This document shows positions 1 to 7,897 of a stretch of DNA of 64,000 bases, one piece after another. The notes under the pieces are model-generated. The model saw nothing but the letters and a program-made list of their open reading frames with translations, ran no database searches and was not told where the DNA came from. Both the position numbers and the translations under genes were made by a program. The stretch covers positions 1-64,000 of the forward strand of contig JAFDYX010000020.1 of assembly GCA_018267215.1 (NCBI GenBank). Reading direction: 5' to 3'. Every line of letters starts with the position of its first letter. Position 1 is the stretch's first letter. This DNA is from Bacteroidota bacterium (lineage in GTDB: Bacteria > Bacteroidota > Bacteroidia > Cytophagales > Cyclobacteriaceae).

Positions 1-62
1 TGCGCAACAAGTATGTTGGGGAAGAACACAAACGCAGGCAAGGCAGTACCGAGGTCAGGGGC

Positions 63-82
63 GGCATTACAAATGCCTTTTT
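63..82 (+). terminator. Rho-independent terminator
   Basis: A 6-bp stem GGCATT/AATGCC closes a 3-nt loop and is followed directly by five T on the + strand. It would end a + strand transcript entering from the left edge, so a + strand gene may end just outside or within the first 60 bases. No reading frame in those bases is long enough to name. Confidence 0.45.
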
Positions 83-89
83 ATTTGTC

Positions 90-120
90 GTTCGACATGC
101 GCTGCGCTAACATGTCGAAC
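90..120. repeat. 10-bp inverted repeat downstream of the histidine kinase
   Basis: Arms GTTCGACATG and CATGTCGAAC are perfectly complementary around an 11-nt spacer. No T-run follows on either strand. A second small perfect hairpin (CTCTCT-AC-AGAGAG) lies at 206-219. The 235 bases to the left of the kinase otherwise hold nothing I can support as a gene; these hairpins may be 3' ends of the convergent transcripts or a dispersed repeat. Confidence 0.45.
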
Positions 121-235
121 AGCAATAACAGCAATAAGTCAGAGAGTAATAGGGTGAATGTCGGCTGCGATTGCTCGGAAGCAATAAAGCAGGCGTTGGC
201 CGGCCCTCTCTACAGAGAGAAACATGGTAAGGCCG

Positions 236-2071
236 TTAGGCGTTACCCATGGGAACTTGCACTAATAGGGTAGTGCCTTTTTCTGGATGGCTGTTGATCT
301 CGATTCGGCCACTTAAACTTTCTGCCCTGATTTTCATTTGACTTAGCCCAAAGCCCGATGTGTTTGTTATGTCGAAGCCCTTTCCGTTGTCTTCAATCAC
401 CACATCTATGCTGTTGCCATGGCCAAAAATCTGAATATTTATTTGCGAGGGTTGTGCATGGCGAATGGCGTTATGCAATGCCTCCTGCACTATGCGGTAA
501 ACTTGTCTGATTTGAAACGAGTTGAGACCGCCTTGAAATTGATGAACCTGAAAATAGATGGAGATACCCGTAGCTTTTGCTTGCTCAGCAATTAATTTTT
601 CGAGTAGCGGAACCAACCCCGCTACACTGGCCATCGGAGGTGCTAAGTCGTGCGATAACCTGCGCACATCGCCAATCAAAACATCTAATTGACCGACAGT
701 TTTGCTACTCAGTTCTTGCTGCCCTACAATTAACCGCTTTAAATAACTCAGGCGGCTGCCTACATCATCGTGCAACTCGCCCGCAATGCGCGAACGCTCT
801 TTTTCGATACCCAAGATGTATTGCTGGTACATTTCTTTTTGCTGAGCGACAACCTGCTTGGCAAGTTTCAATTTTTCAATATTGAGTTGTCGGAAGAAAA
901 ATGCGATGGCTATACTCAGTAAGGTGGCCTCAGCAATATAACTGATCAGAATGGGGTTAGGCCCAAAATAATTGAACATGCCAAAAGACACATCTAAAAT
1001 AGTAAATACTGCACATATAGCCAGCAGGCCGCAAGATGCCAGAAAAAATATTGCTACTATACGATTGGTTGAGAGCGACCTGATTCCAATATAAGTAATG
1101 AGCCCAAACGAAAACAGGATGACTACATTTAGAAAAGGGAATAATAAGGGCGCAAAATTGAACATGAAGCCCGGTGCGATATAGCTGAGCGCAACCATGA
1201 TAATAACAAATAAAAAAATGAAGTTGATAACACGGTGGCAGTACTTAAAATATTTCTTGGTTTCCAAAAGCGACTGGGTGAATTTAATGAGAAAGGCAAA
1301 CAACAATGCACCCGAATCAATCAAGACTGAGGGCGAAACCTCCGGATGGTTAGGATAGAAAAACTGGAAGCTGAACCCTTGATCGGTGAGGCCAAATAAA
1401 ACAACCGATAGCATATACAAAAAATACCAGACGAATACACTTCTGCGCATCACAATCCAGCCTATCAAGGCCAGCAACGAACAAAATGAAATAAATCCGG
1501 CCCAAAAGCCCCACTCCAGATTTTGAAGGTAGTTGGATGAGAATAACTCGGTGCTGGTTTCAAGATAAACCGGAACCGAAAGACTGTTGATATGATGTAT
1601 CTTTATTAGAGCCGTATAGCTGCCGCCTGCCAAACAGTGTACCGGAAAAGCAAAACTACGAATGGGCATCGGTCGAGAATAAAATGGGAAATACAAACCC
1701 GCTTGGTGCAGTAGTTCAGGCTTCTGTTTGACTTGAAAAAAATAAACCTGATAGATTTGTGGCTGCTTGATTTTTAAAAACAAATCTTGTGGCCGGTCGG
1801 TAATATTTTTTACAACAAGAGTCATCCAGAAGTATCCGTTAACGGGTCCAAAATTGACAGGCATATCGCGCTGGGTGTTCACACCCTGCTGAAACAAATG
1901 CCAAACAGAGTCGATCGGGAGATCAATAGGAGAGCTAACATATTGCAAAAAAGAATTTACCGGCAAGCTGCTCTCTTTTCCATTGAAACAGACTGTATCC
2001 ACCTGCGCCCGGATAGCCGGAGAGCAGCAAAAGAGGAAGCCCGTAAAAAGGATAAAGACAGTGTTTTTCAT
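236..2071 (-). CDS. 7TMR-DISM sensor histidine kinase
   Basis: Membrane sensor kinase of 611 residues, probably partner of the response regulator just upstream (62-bp gap, same strand). Order of parts: signal peptide (about 1-22), an extracytoplasmic 7TMR-DISMED2-like domain (about 25-170), about seven hydrophobic segments (about 185-400), a short coiled coil, then a HisKA_3 dimerisation domain with the phospho-acceptor His434 in ELHDDVG, and a HATPase domain with N-box (EALHNAIRHA), G1 (DNGKGFD) and G2 (GFGLSQ). This is the NarL/DesK kinase class. The DISMED2 fold is thought to bind carbohydrate or other small ligands; the ligand here is unknown. Confidence 0.9.
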   Translation of the reverse strand: MKNTVFILFTGFLFCCSPAIRAQVDTVCFNGKESSLPVNSFLQYVSSPIDLPIDSVWHLFQQGVNTQRDMPVNFGPVNGYFWMTLVVKNITDRPQDLFLKIKQPQIYQVYFFQVKQKPELLHQAGLYFPFYSRPMPIRSFAFPVHCLAGGSYTALIKIHHINSLSVPVYLETSTELFSSNYLQNLEWGFWAGFISFCSLLALIGWIVMRRSVFVWYFLYMLSVVLFGLTDQGFSFQFFYPNHPEVSPSVLIDSGALLFAFLIKFTQSLLETKKYFKYCHRVINFIFLFVIIMVALSYIAPGFMFNFAPLLFPFLNVVILFSFGLITYIGIRSLSTNRIVAIFFLASCGLLAICAVFTILDVSFGMFNYFGPNPILISYIAEATLLSIAIAFFFRQLNIEKLKLAKQVVAQQKEMYQQYILGIEKERSRIAGELHDDVGSRLSYLKRLIVGQQELSSKTVGQLDVLIGDVRRLSHDLAPPMASVAGLVPLLEKLIAEQAKATGISIYFQVHQFQGGLNSFQIRQVYRIVQEALHNAIRHAQPSQINIQIFGHGNSIDVVIEDNGKGFDITNTSGFGLSQMKIRAESLSGRIEINSHPEKGTTLLVQVPMGNA

Positions 2072-2133
2072 AGAGATATACTGTGCGAAGAAATTAAAAA
2101 TAGTAACATTCTGCCATACTCACTTCTGAGTAA

Positions 2134-2766
2134 TTAGAGCAGGTGGTTTTCAAACGCAAAGCGCGTCAGATCGGCAATATTTTTTAGGTTAAGTTTGACG
2201 AGGATGTTTCTGCGGTGCGTATCTACCGTGTGAAGGCTCAGGAATAGTTCATCGGCAATTTCTTTGGCAGATTTACCCTGTGCAACAAACCGGATGATTT
2301 CAATTTCGCGGGGCGAGAGGTGCATCCGTTGTACAAACCCATCGCGAAATGTAGTATTCTCCTGATGTTGTTTTTTTAAATTCGACTGAAGATAAAAGTC
2401 GGGAGAGGTGGTTACATGCCGCAACGCATTGTGCAACTCGTCATTGGCCATATTTTTAAGCAGAAAACCGGCCGCTCCCAGTTTAAGGGCTTTTTCTATT
2501 AAATAGACCTCCTCGTACATGGTGAAGATGACAACGCGGATGGATGGACATTCTTTATTTATTTTTTGTAAAATCGAAAAGCCATCTTCTTTTTTTAAGT
2601 TGAGATCGAGCAAAATAATGGAAACCGGCTCTAACTGCAGTAGCGATTGCAACTGGGCATAGTCATGGGCGTGGCCGCTGAGTGCAAATTCGGTTTGCCC
2701 GATCAACATTAATTTCAAGCCCTCTACCACAATATCGTGGTCTTCGCAGATGATGATTTTATGCAG
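2134..2766 (-). CDS. LuxR/NarL-family response regulator
   Basis: Receiver domain (phospho-site in IILLDLNL, conserved Lys in GFLLKN) followed by a LuxR-type HTH (LSPREIEIIRFVAQGKSAKE ... SLHTVDTHRRNI). It lies upstream of the kinase and would be phosphorylated by it. Start choice is odd: the first GTG in frame (2730) falls inside the receiver and removes the acidic pair in IIICEDHD, which is essential for Mg binding. In-frame sequence continues upstream to at least 2796 without ATG, GTG or TTG. I placed the start at a CTG at 2766; an ATT at 2793 is the alternative. Either a rare start codon is used or one base differs from the true sequence. Confidence 0.85.
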   Translation of the reverse strand: MHKIIICEDHDIVVEGLKLMLIGQTEFALSGHAHDYAQLQSLLQLEPVSIILLDLNLKKEDGFSILQKINKECPSIRVVIFTMYEEVYLIEKALKLGAAGFLLKNMANDELHNALRHVTTSPDFYLQSNLKKQHQENTTFRDGFVQRMHLSPREIEIIRFVAQGKSAKEIADELFLSLHTVDTHRRNILVKLNLKNIADLTRFAFENHLL

Positions 2767-3030
2767 ATCTTGGGGTTTAAGTTGTTGTAAAATACTAAAA
2801 AGTAAGTATTGACAAATGCTAACCCCTTCAAAGAGTGTAAAAAAACTGAGTTTTCTGTATTGAAAATTCTAAATAGGTTTGTTACAGGCGTTTGTGCGAA
2901 GTGCTTGCTAAGGTGTCACTGGCAATGCGGTGGTAAAGAAGGAGTGATGATGAGAAAAAATATAAGTCAACTGATTTCTGAATTAAAATTAAATTAAAAT
3001 CAGAACCTTTTCTTCGAGTGTAGCACGGCT

Positions 3031-3636
3031 TCAGTAATCCGTTTTTTTAATTTGACTGAGTGTAATTTTTGTTTTCATTTGAGGCGGGTCGATGGCAGGG
3101 TCAATGTCTTCAAAGTAATTGATTGCTCGCAACGGTATCATTGGGTTGAAGTGGGGATATTTCAAAGAATAGAATCCGATCATCTCATTCAATGAAAAAT
3201 GTTCTAACAAAAAAGAAATGTCAATAAAATCCTTCAGCCGCTTGCAGGAATTGCTGATGGCGTTGAGCTTCATGGCGGCAATATCTTGCAGCGATAAGTA
3301 GGTGATGCCCTCTTCGCTGATCGGTGGATGGACGAATGGATAAGGATGTGTAATAAAATCTACTTTTATTTTATTGATATAGCCGATAATGGTGTTCTTG
3401 AAGTTGTACAACACATCAAACCCAAATGAATATGATTTCACGTAATCGATGATAACATCATTTTCAAATTCGTTTTGTGTAAACAAATCAATGTCAATTG
3501 AATTACGATGGTTGAGTTGCAGGGCAAGCGCAGTGCCCCCAACCAGATTGAATTCTTTTAAATTAGGTAAGGATTGAAGCTGCTGAATAAGTCTGAAAGT
3601 TTCAGGCTTGACAATGAAAGGATCTTTATGCAGCAT
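3031..3636 (-). CDS. AbiEii-like nucleotidyltransferase toxin
   Basis: 201-residue protein of the nucleotidyltransferase AbiEii/AbiGii family. The diagnostic N-terminal signature is GGTALALQLNHRNSIDIDLF, with the DxD metal-binding pair at its end; a later segment LSLQDIAAMKLNAIS-CKRLKDFIDI is the usual second conserved block (K and D of the family). Such proteins are toxins or abortive-infection effectors that transfer nucleotides to tRNA or other targets. The gene overlaps its upstream partner by 11 bp, a typical antitoxin-then-toxin layout. The exact substrate cannot be read from the sequence. Confidence 0.82.
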   Translation of the reverse strand: MLHKDPFIVKPETFRLIQQLQSLPNLKEFNLVGGTALALQLNHRNSIDIDLFTQNEFENDVIIDYVKSYSFGFDVLYNFKNTIIGYINKIKVDFITHPYPFVHPPISEEGITYLSLQDIAAMKLNAISNSCKRLKDFIDISFLLEHFSLNEMIGFYSLKYPHFNPMIPLRAINYFEDIDPAIDPPQMKTKITLSQIKKTDY

Positions 3637-3880
3637 GCAAGAAATCAGATTTTAAGAAAAGCATAGAAAACTCTTTTTCATGCGGTCTTAACTGGGCACT
3701 CCAATGAATGGTTTCTAATATTTTTTGTTCACCATAGTAGTTGAGTATAGCTTTCCACTCTTCAATTGTGCCCAATTGCAGTACGCGCTCTATTACAATT
3801 TTATACGACTTATCGTAGTTAAACGTATCCAAGTTGTATTCCCACAAAAGACGACCGTTAATGTTGGGTTGGGTGCGCAT
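3626..3880 (-). CDS. Small DUF6922-like antitoxin partner
   Basis: 84-residue protein (LLWEYNLDTFNYDKSYKIVI ... LGTIEEWKAIL ... HEKEFSMLFL) that resembles the small DUF6922-type proteins regularly encoded just upstream of AbiEii-like nucleotidyltransferases in Bacteroidetes. It overlaps the toxin start by 11 bp, so the two are translationally coupled. Inferred role: antitoxin, and possibly autorepressor through the inverted repeat at its start. No classical HTH is obvious, so the mechanism is open. Confidence 0.7.
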   Translation of the reverse strand: MRTQPNINGRLLWEYNLDTFNYDKSYKIVIERVLQLGTIEEWKAILNYYGEQKILETIHWSAQLRPHEKEFSMLFLKSDFLHAA

Positions 3881-3910
3881 GTATCTTGATTATTTGATTC
3901 TACAAGATAC
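3881..3910. promoter_or_regulatory. Inverted repeat at the AbiE-like operon start
   Basis: Perfect 8-bp arms GTATCTTG and CAAGATAC, separated by 14 bp, abut the antitoxin start codon. Toxin-antitoxin operons are usually autorepressed through such repeats, so I propose this as the operator. It is seen in sequence; binding is inferred. Confidence 0.45.
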
Positions 3911-3941
3911 AAAAAAGCGTGCGCTTTATGAAGAGAAAAGA

Positions 3942-4775
3942 TCAACTCAGTCCGCTTAGAAAATCGCGTTCTTCAAAAATTTCAGAGTCAATGGTAAAAT
4001 CATCGGCATCTAAAAATGCCGGAAAGCGGTCGCGGTAAGCTTGCAAAGCGTGTGCATTTAACTCTATGGTCTTTACGGCCTCCACCCCTTCTACCGTAAA
4101 AATAGGGTCGCCCTTAGGGCCGATGATGGCGCTGTGGCCATTGTATTCAATACCGTTGCCGTCAGTGCCCACGCGGTTTACGCCCACACAGTAACTTAAA
4201 TTTTCTATGGCACGTGCGCGCAGCAAAGTCTCCCAAGCCGTGGCGCGCACTTCGGGCCAGTTGGCCACATACACCAACAAATCATACGAAGATTTTTTCA
4301 GCGAGGTATTCCATTTGTTTCTGCTCCACACCGGAAAGCGCAGGTCATAACATATCAGCGGGCAAATACGCCAGCCTTTCCAATGCCCGATCAGCAAACT
4401 TTCGCCTTGCGAAAACACCGAGTGCTCTTCGGCCATGCGGAACAGGTGCCGCTTGTCGTATGTTTTAAAATTGCCGCCCGGCTCCATCCACAGCAGGCGG
4501 TTGTAGTAGCGCTCGTGCACATGGGCAATGAAGCTCCCCAAAATCAGCGCCCCGGTCTGGTCGGCCATCTGCTTCATCCACTTAAAGGTGCGCAGGTTCA
4601 TCATCTCGGCCAGTTTATTGGCGCGCATGGTGAACCCCGTGGTAAACATTTCGGGCAGCACAATCACATCAGTCTGGCCGGCATGCCATATTTTTTCTTC
4701 AAACATGGCCAAATTAGCCCCTATGTCTTCCCAGTGGAGATCGGATTGTATGATGGTGACTTTTAAGTCTTGCAT
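3942..4775 (-). CDS. Omega-amidase (nitrilase superfamily, Nit2/YafV type)
   Basis: 277-residue carbon-nitrogen hydrolase with the full catalytic triad: Glu42 (LPEMFTTGF), Lys108 (TYDKRHLF) and Cys142 (LICYDLRFP). The YDLRFP context and length match the omega-amidase branch, which hydrolyses alpha-ketoglutaramate and alpha-ketosuccinamate. The neighbour on the same strand is a YbdL-like methionine/glutamine aminotransferase whose product is that ketoacid amide, so the pair forms the known transaminase/omega-amidase route for methionine salvage and metabolite clearing. The family assignment is firm; substrate is inferred from subfamily and neighbour. Confidence 0.85.
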   Translation of the reverse strand: MQDLKVTIIQSDLHWEDIGANLAMFEEKIWHAGQTDVIVLPEMFTTGFTMRANKLAEMMNLRTFKWMKQMADQTGALILGSFIAHVHERYYNRLLWMEPGGNFKTYDKRHLFRMAEEHSVFSQGESLLIGHWKGWRICPLICYDLRFPVWSRNKWNTSLKKSSYDLLVYVANWPEVRATAWETLLRARAIENLSYCVGVNRVGTDGNGIEYNGHSAIIGPKGDPIFTVEGVEAVKTIELNAHALQAYRDRFPAFLDADDFTIDSEIFEERDFLSGLS

Positions 4776-4844
4776 AGTTTGCCAAAACGGACTGCAAAGA
4801 AACGAAGCAACTCAAAGAAAACCTAAGATAATTTTCTGGCGGCC

Positions 4845-4934
4845 TGCCCGTGTGCGGGCACCGCGCTGTCGGCAGTCGCCAGCCTTCTGCCAAGGCTGGG
4901 CTCCAACAAATGCCTCCATCGCTGGCCGAAGGCA
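4845..4934. repeat. GC-rich triple-hairpin intergenic element
   Basis: Between the omega-amidase and its aminotransferase partner lie three consecutive stem-loops: TGCCCG/CGGGCA at 4845-4860, CCAGCCT/AGGCTGG at 4879-4899 and TGCCT/AGGCA at 4911-4934. The stretch is much richer in G+C than its surroundings. It has the look of a dispersed REP-like element. I saw no second full copy in this window. Confidence 0.5.
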
Positions 4935-4962
4935 CCGTAAACCGTGCACATAGATTTCTTCA

Positions 4963-6114
4963 TTAAATCTTTTTCAAAATTTCGCCTGCTTTTCTTAACG
5001 TATTCTCGTTTTTGGCAAAACAAAAGCGCAATAATTTATTGTCTGTCTGGTCTTTATAAAATGCCGACACCGGTATGGGAGCCAGCTTCATTTCCTGCGT
5101 CATCCAGATAGCCATGTCGCGGTCTGTCTTTTGCGATACACCTTCGTAGGAGAGCAACTGAAAGTAACTTCCCGAGCAAGGCAGTGGCCGCAGCGATGTG
5201 CCCTTAATTTGTTCAAGAAAAAAATCACGCTTCTGCTGATAAAACTTCCCTAAGTGCAAATAATTTTCCGGGTCAGCCATAAACTCGGCCAGCGCCAGTT
5301 GCACCGGTGTGTTGACACTGAAGGTAACGAATTGATGAGCCTTGCGTATTTCTTGGGTGATGGCTTCGGGTGCTACGGTGTAGCCCACTTTCCAGCCGGT
5401 GGCATGAAATGTTTTGCCAAACGAAAAAACGGCAATGCTTTGTTGGGCCAGCGCAGGGTATTTTAAAACCGACTCGTGTACCCGGCCATCAAAAATAATC
5501 CGCTCATACACTTCATCGCTCAACACAATCAGGTTGTGCTCAGCGGCAATCATCTCCAACGATTGTAAATCAGACGAGCTGAGCACCGCCCCGGCCGGGT
5601 TGTGCGGTGTGTTTACCATGATCAGGCGCGTGCGCGGTGTGATTTTCTTTTTCACCTCGCTCCAGTCTATGGCAAAATGAGGAGGAGACAAATTCAGATG
5701 AACCGGTGTGCCTCCGCTTAAGCGGATGGCTGGGTCGTACGAATCATACGAAGGGTCAAACAAAATTACCTCATCGCCCGGGCGGATCAGTGCGGCAATA
5801 GACGAGAAAATGGCTTCGGTGCCGCCTGCCGTAATGGTAATTTCTGTTTCGGCATTCACTTCGTGGCGGTAGGTTTTTAATATGATGTCGCGGATAATAT
5901 TTCGCAAGGCCTCTACACCGGGCATCGGAGCATATTGGTTATGCCCCTCTTTCATTTTTTGGTGGATAAGGTCTATCAATTTTTCTGATACCGGAAAATC
6001 AGGAAACCCTTGCGAGAGGTTAATGGCGTTGTGCACCAACGCCATTTTCGACATGATGCTGAAAATAGTGGTGCCCACATCGGGAAGGCGGGACGAGAGA
6101 TTCAATGATTTCAA
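4963..6114 (-). CDS. ybdL: Methionine (glutamine-dependent) aminotransferase, YbdL-like
   Basis: PLP-dependent class I aminotransferase, 383 residues. The N-terminus (VGTTIFSIMSKMA...INLSQGFPDFP) is the signature of the YbdL/kynurenine aminotransferase group. Seen: VNTPHNPAG motif, Asp200 (VLSDEVYE) and the PLP lysine Lys234 in SFGKTFHATGWKVGY. In this group methionine or aromatic amino acids and a ketoacid are exchanged, with glutamine often as amino donor, giving alpha-ketoglutaramate for the adjacent omega-amidase. Same strand as that gene with a 187-bp gap containing a hairpin-rich element. Confidence 0.85.
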   Translation of the reverse strand: MKSLNLSSRLPDVGTTIFSIMSKMALVHNAINLSQGFPDFPVSEKLIDLIHQKMKEGHNQYAPMPGVEALRNIIRDIILKTYRHEVNAETEITITAGGTEAIFSSIAALIRPGDEVILFDPSYDSYDPAIRLSGGTPVHLNLSPPHFAIDWSEVKKKITPRTRLIMVNTPHNPAGAVLSSSDLQSLEMIAAEHNLIVLSDEVYERIIFDGRVHESVLKYPALAQQSIAVFSFGKTFHATGWKVGYTVAPEAITQEIRKAHQFVTFSVNTPVQLALAEFMADPENYLHLGKFYQQKRDFFLEQIKGTSLRPLPCSGSYFQLLSYEGVSQKTDRDMAIWMTQEMKLAPIPVSAFYKDQTDNKLLRFCFAKNENTLRKAGEILKKI

Positions 6115-6131
6115 ACTAAAAAAATGAAAAC

Positions 6132-6491
6132 CTAATAATCTTGTATTAAAACATCAGCCGGAATATTCAATGTCTTATTCAGCCTTCTAATCATTGTAAG
6201 GCTGAGCTTTCTTTTGCCTGAAAGTATTTCCGATTTACGTGTGCGATGCCCAAGAATAGTTGATAACTCGGCTTCAGTAATTCCTTGCTGTTCCATTCGG
6301 AAGCGTATGGCATTTAATGGATTGGGCTTCTCCATCGGGAAATGAACATTTTCATATTCTTTCACCAAAACAGACAGAACCTCCAGCTCGTTTGATTCAG
6401 CGGAATTTTTCTTTAATTTTTTTTGGATCAACCCATATATCCGGCTCAATGCCGATTCGTATTGATCATTATTTTTTATTGGCCTTATCAT
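6132..6491 (-). CDS. higA: HigA-type antitoxin (XRE HTH)
   Basis: 119-residue protein with a C-terminal HTH (ITEAELSTILGHRTRKSEIL ... LSLTMIRRLNKTLNIPADVL), typical of HigA antitoxins. The N-terminal half would neutralise HigB; the HTH would bind the operator of the pair. It starts 23 bp inside the end of the toxin gene, matching the toxin-first order that defines higBA modules. Confidence 0.85.
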   Translation of the reverse strand: MIRPIKNNDQYESALSRIYGLIQKKLKKNSAESNELEVLSVLVKEYENVHFPMEKPNPLNAIRFRMEQQGITEAELSTILGHRTRKSEILSGKRKLSLTMIRRLNKTLNIPADVLIQDY

Positions 6492-6786
6492 AACTGATCC
6501 TTTTTACATCAATTTTATCGTACTGCTTATGGCTTCCAAACCAAACGATGAAAACTATTTTTAAACGATATTCTATATCCACTACCAATCGAAATAAATT
6601 TCCGTGAATATTAAAAACAACTCTTTTATCCGAAATGATAGAAGCATGACGATATTGAAATTTAAGCTCTTGTGGACTACCCCAATTAGCCCCTTCGGCT
6701 TCTTCATACCATGATAAAATAGATTGTTGAGCAACCGGGTACTCAGCCATATACTTCTTTAAAGTCTTAACAGCAACTACCCGCAT
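6469..6786 (-). CDS. higB: HigB-type mRNA interferase toxin
   Basis: 105 residues of the HigB_toxin family: MRVVAVKTLKKYMAEYP ... NIHGNLFRLVVDIEY ... VFIVWFGSHKQYDKID. The WFGSHKQYD stretch carries the usual catalytic/His-Tyr-Asp end of the RelE-like fold. HigB toxins cleave ribosome-bound mRNA. I use the ATG at 6786; the longer frame begins with a TTG at 6795 that lies inside a -7 promoter box, so the shorter start is preferred. Overlaps higA by 23 bp. Confidence 0.85.
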   Translation of the reverse strand: MRVVAVKTLKKYMAEYPVAQQSILSWYEEAEGANWGSPQELKFQYRHASIISDKRVVFNIHGNLFRLVVDIEYRLKIVFIVWFGSHKQYDKIDVKRISYDKANKK

Positions 6787-6792
6787 GAAGTA

Positions 6793-6821
6793 CAAATATA
6801 GGATATGATACCAAAATGGTA
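6793..6821 (-). promoter_or_regulatory. higBA promoter and candidate operator
   Basis: A Bacteroidetes -7 box TATATTTG (6793-6800, minus strand) lies 6 bp before the higB ATG. Just upstream is an inverted repeat TACCA-AAA-TGGTA (6809-6821). The overlap of repeat and promoter suits autorepression by HigA. The closeness of the -7 box to the ATG implies an almost leaderless transcript. Confidence 0.5.
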
Positions 6822-6834
6822 ACGAAAGTTGGAG

Positions 6835-7389
6835 CTATTTTCTCAGCGGGGCCAAAATTCTGTACTCGGTATCTACATCGCCTTTGCTGATGTCGGTCAG
6901 TTTTCCTTTCAGGGTGCGCTTCTTTAATGAAGAGAGGTAGTCAATAAATAATTTTCCTTCGATGTGGTCGTACTCGTGCTGGATGATGCGGGCTTTCATG
7001 CCGTCAAATTCTTCTTCAAACTCTTTCCAGGTTTCATCAAAATAACGCAAGCGGATTTTCTCTTTGCGCTCTACTTCCTCGCGTATGTTGGGAATGCTCA
7101 GGCATCCCTCTTCAAACGACCAAGGCTGCCCGTGTTCGTTTAACATCTGCGGGTTTACAAATGCTTTTTTGAAATCTTTCAGGGTAGGCTCATCTTCCAG
7201 CGTGGTGCCATCTACTACAAACAAACGGATGCTTTTGCCCACCTGCGGGGCAGCCAGCCCGATTCCATTGGCGGCATGCATCGTTTCATATAGATCGTTT
7301 ACGAGGGCTGCCAAGTCGGTGCCGGGCTCTATGTCGGCAGCTTTTTTGCGCAGCACCGGGTCGCCATACATTACAATCGGATAAACCAT
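6835..7389 (-). CDS. def: Peptide deformylase
   Basis: Removes the N-formyl group from new proteins in the cytoplasm. 184 residues from the ATG at 7389 (MVYPIVMYGDPVLR), which matches the family start; the open frame reaches 7440 but the extra residues are not family-like. All three motifs are present: GIGLAAPQVG (42-51), EEGCLSIP (93-100, metal Cys) and QHEYDHIEG (137-145, HExxH). Downstream of ruvX on the same strand with a 43-bp gap. Confidence 0.95.
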   Translation of the reverse strand: MVYPIVMYGDPVLRKKAADIEPGTDLAALVNDLYETMHAANGIGLAAPQVGKSIRLFVVDGTTLEDEPTLKDFKKAFVNPQMLNEHGQPWSFEEGCLSIPNIREEVERKEKIRLRYFDETWKEFEEEFDGMKARIIQHEYDHIEGKLFIDYLSSLKKRTLKGKLTDISKGDVDTEYRILAPLRK

Positions 7390-7432
7390 AATCAAAAATA
7401 TGGAGCAAAGGTAAAAGTATTTTGGGATAGGC

Positions 7433-7882
7433 TCACACACTGCCTGAGTTGCCGGTACGTGCTGTGCGCAGATTTTTAGAAGTCAGGTAATCTTGCAAAA
7501 TGAGCACCGCGCTGATTTTATCTACGTTACCTTTCTGCTGACGGTCTTTTTTTTTCGCGCCTCCGGCAAGCAAAGCCTGCTGCGCCAAAGAAGACGTAAA
7601 CCGCTCATCTATTTCGTAAATAGGAGTGGCAGGAAATTTTTTTTTGAATTGCAGGATAAATGCTCGCACACCGGGTGCGTTGGCCGAATCGGTGTTGTCT
7701 AATTTTTTAGGCATGCCGATAACAACTTCACTCACGGTTTCTTTTTCAAAATATTTTTGCAGGTAAGCAATTAACAAAGATGACTCAACTGTTTCGAGTG
7801 CCGTGGCAATCATTTGCAGTGGATCGGTAACCGCCAAGCCGGTTCGTTTGGCTCCGAAGTCAATGGCTAAAATGCGTGGCAT
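7433..7882 (-). CDS. ruvX: Putative Holliday junction resolvase / pre-16S rRNA nuclease RuvX (YqgF)
   Basis: 149-residue RNase H-fold protein beginning MPRILAIDFGAKRTGLAVTD, with the catalytic Asp in AIDFG, the second acidic site in VVIGMPK and the third region in DERFTS. YqgF proteins finish the 5' end of 16S rRNA in E. coli and can act on Holliday junctions. It sits before def on the same strand and near ruvB on the opposite strand. Confidence 0.9.
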   Translation of the reverse strand: MPRILAIDFGAKRTGLAVTDPLQMIATALETVESSLLIAYLQKYFEKETVSEVVIGMPKKLDNTDSANAPGVRAFILQFKKKFPATPIYEIDERFTSSLAQQALLAGGAKKKDRQQKGNVDKISAVLILQDYLTSKNLRTARTGNSGSV

Positions 7883-7897
7883 AGGTGTACGAATAGG

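Noticed and set aside
13-273. 86-residue frame on the + strand at the left edge
   Set aside because: It crosses a terminator and an inverted repeat and has no recognisable sequence; overlaps the kinase 3' end.
2809-2997. 62-residue frame on the + strand between the response regulator and the AbiE-like pair
   Set aside because: Short, no motif, low-complexity end; looks like chance. The region 2797-3030 otherwise shows nothing.
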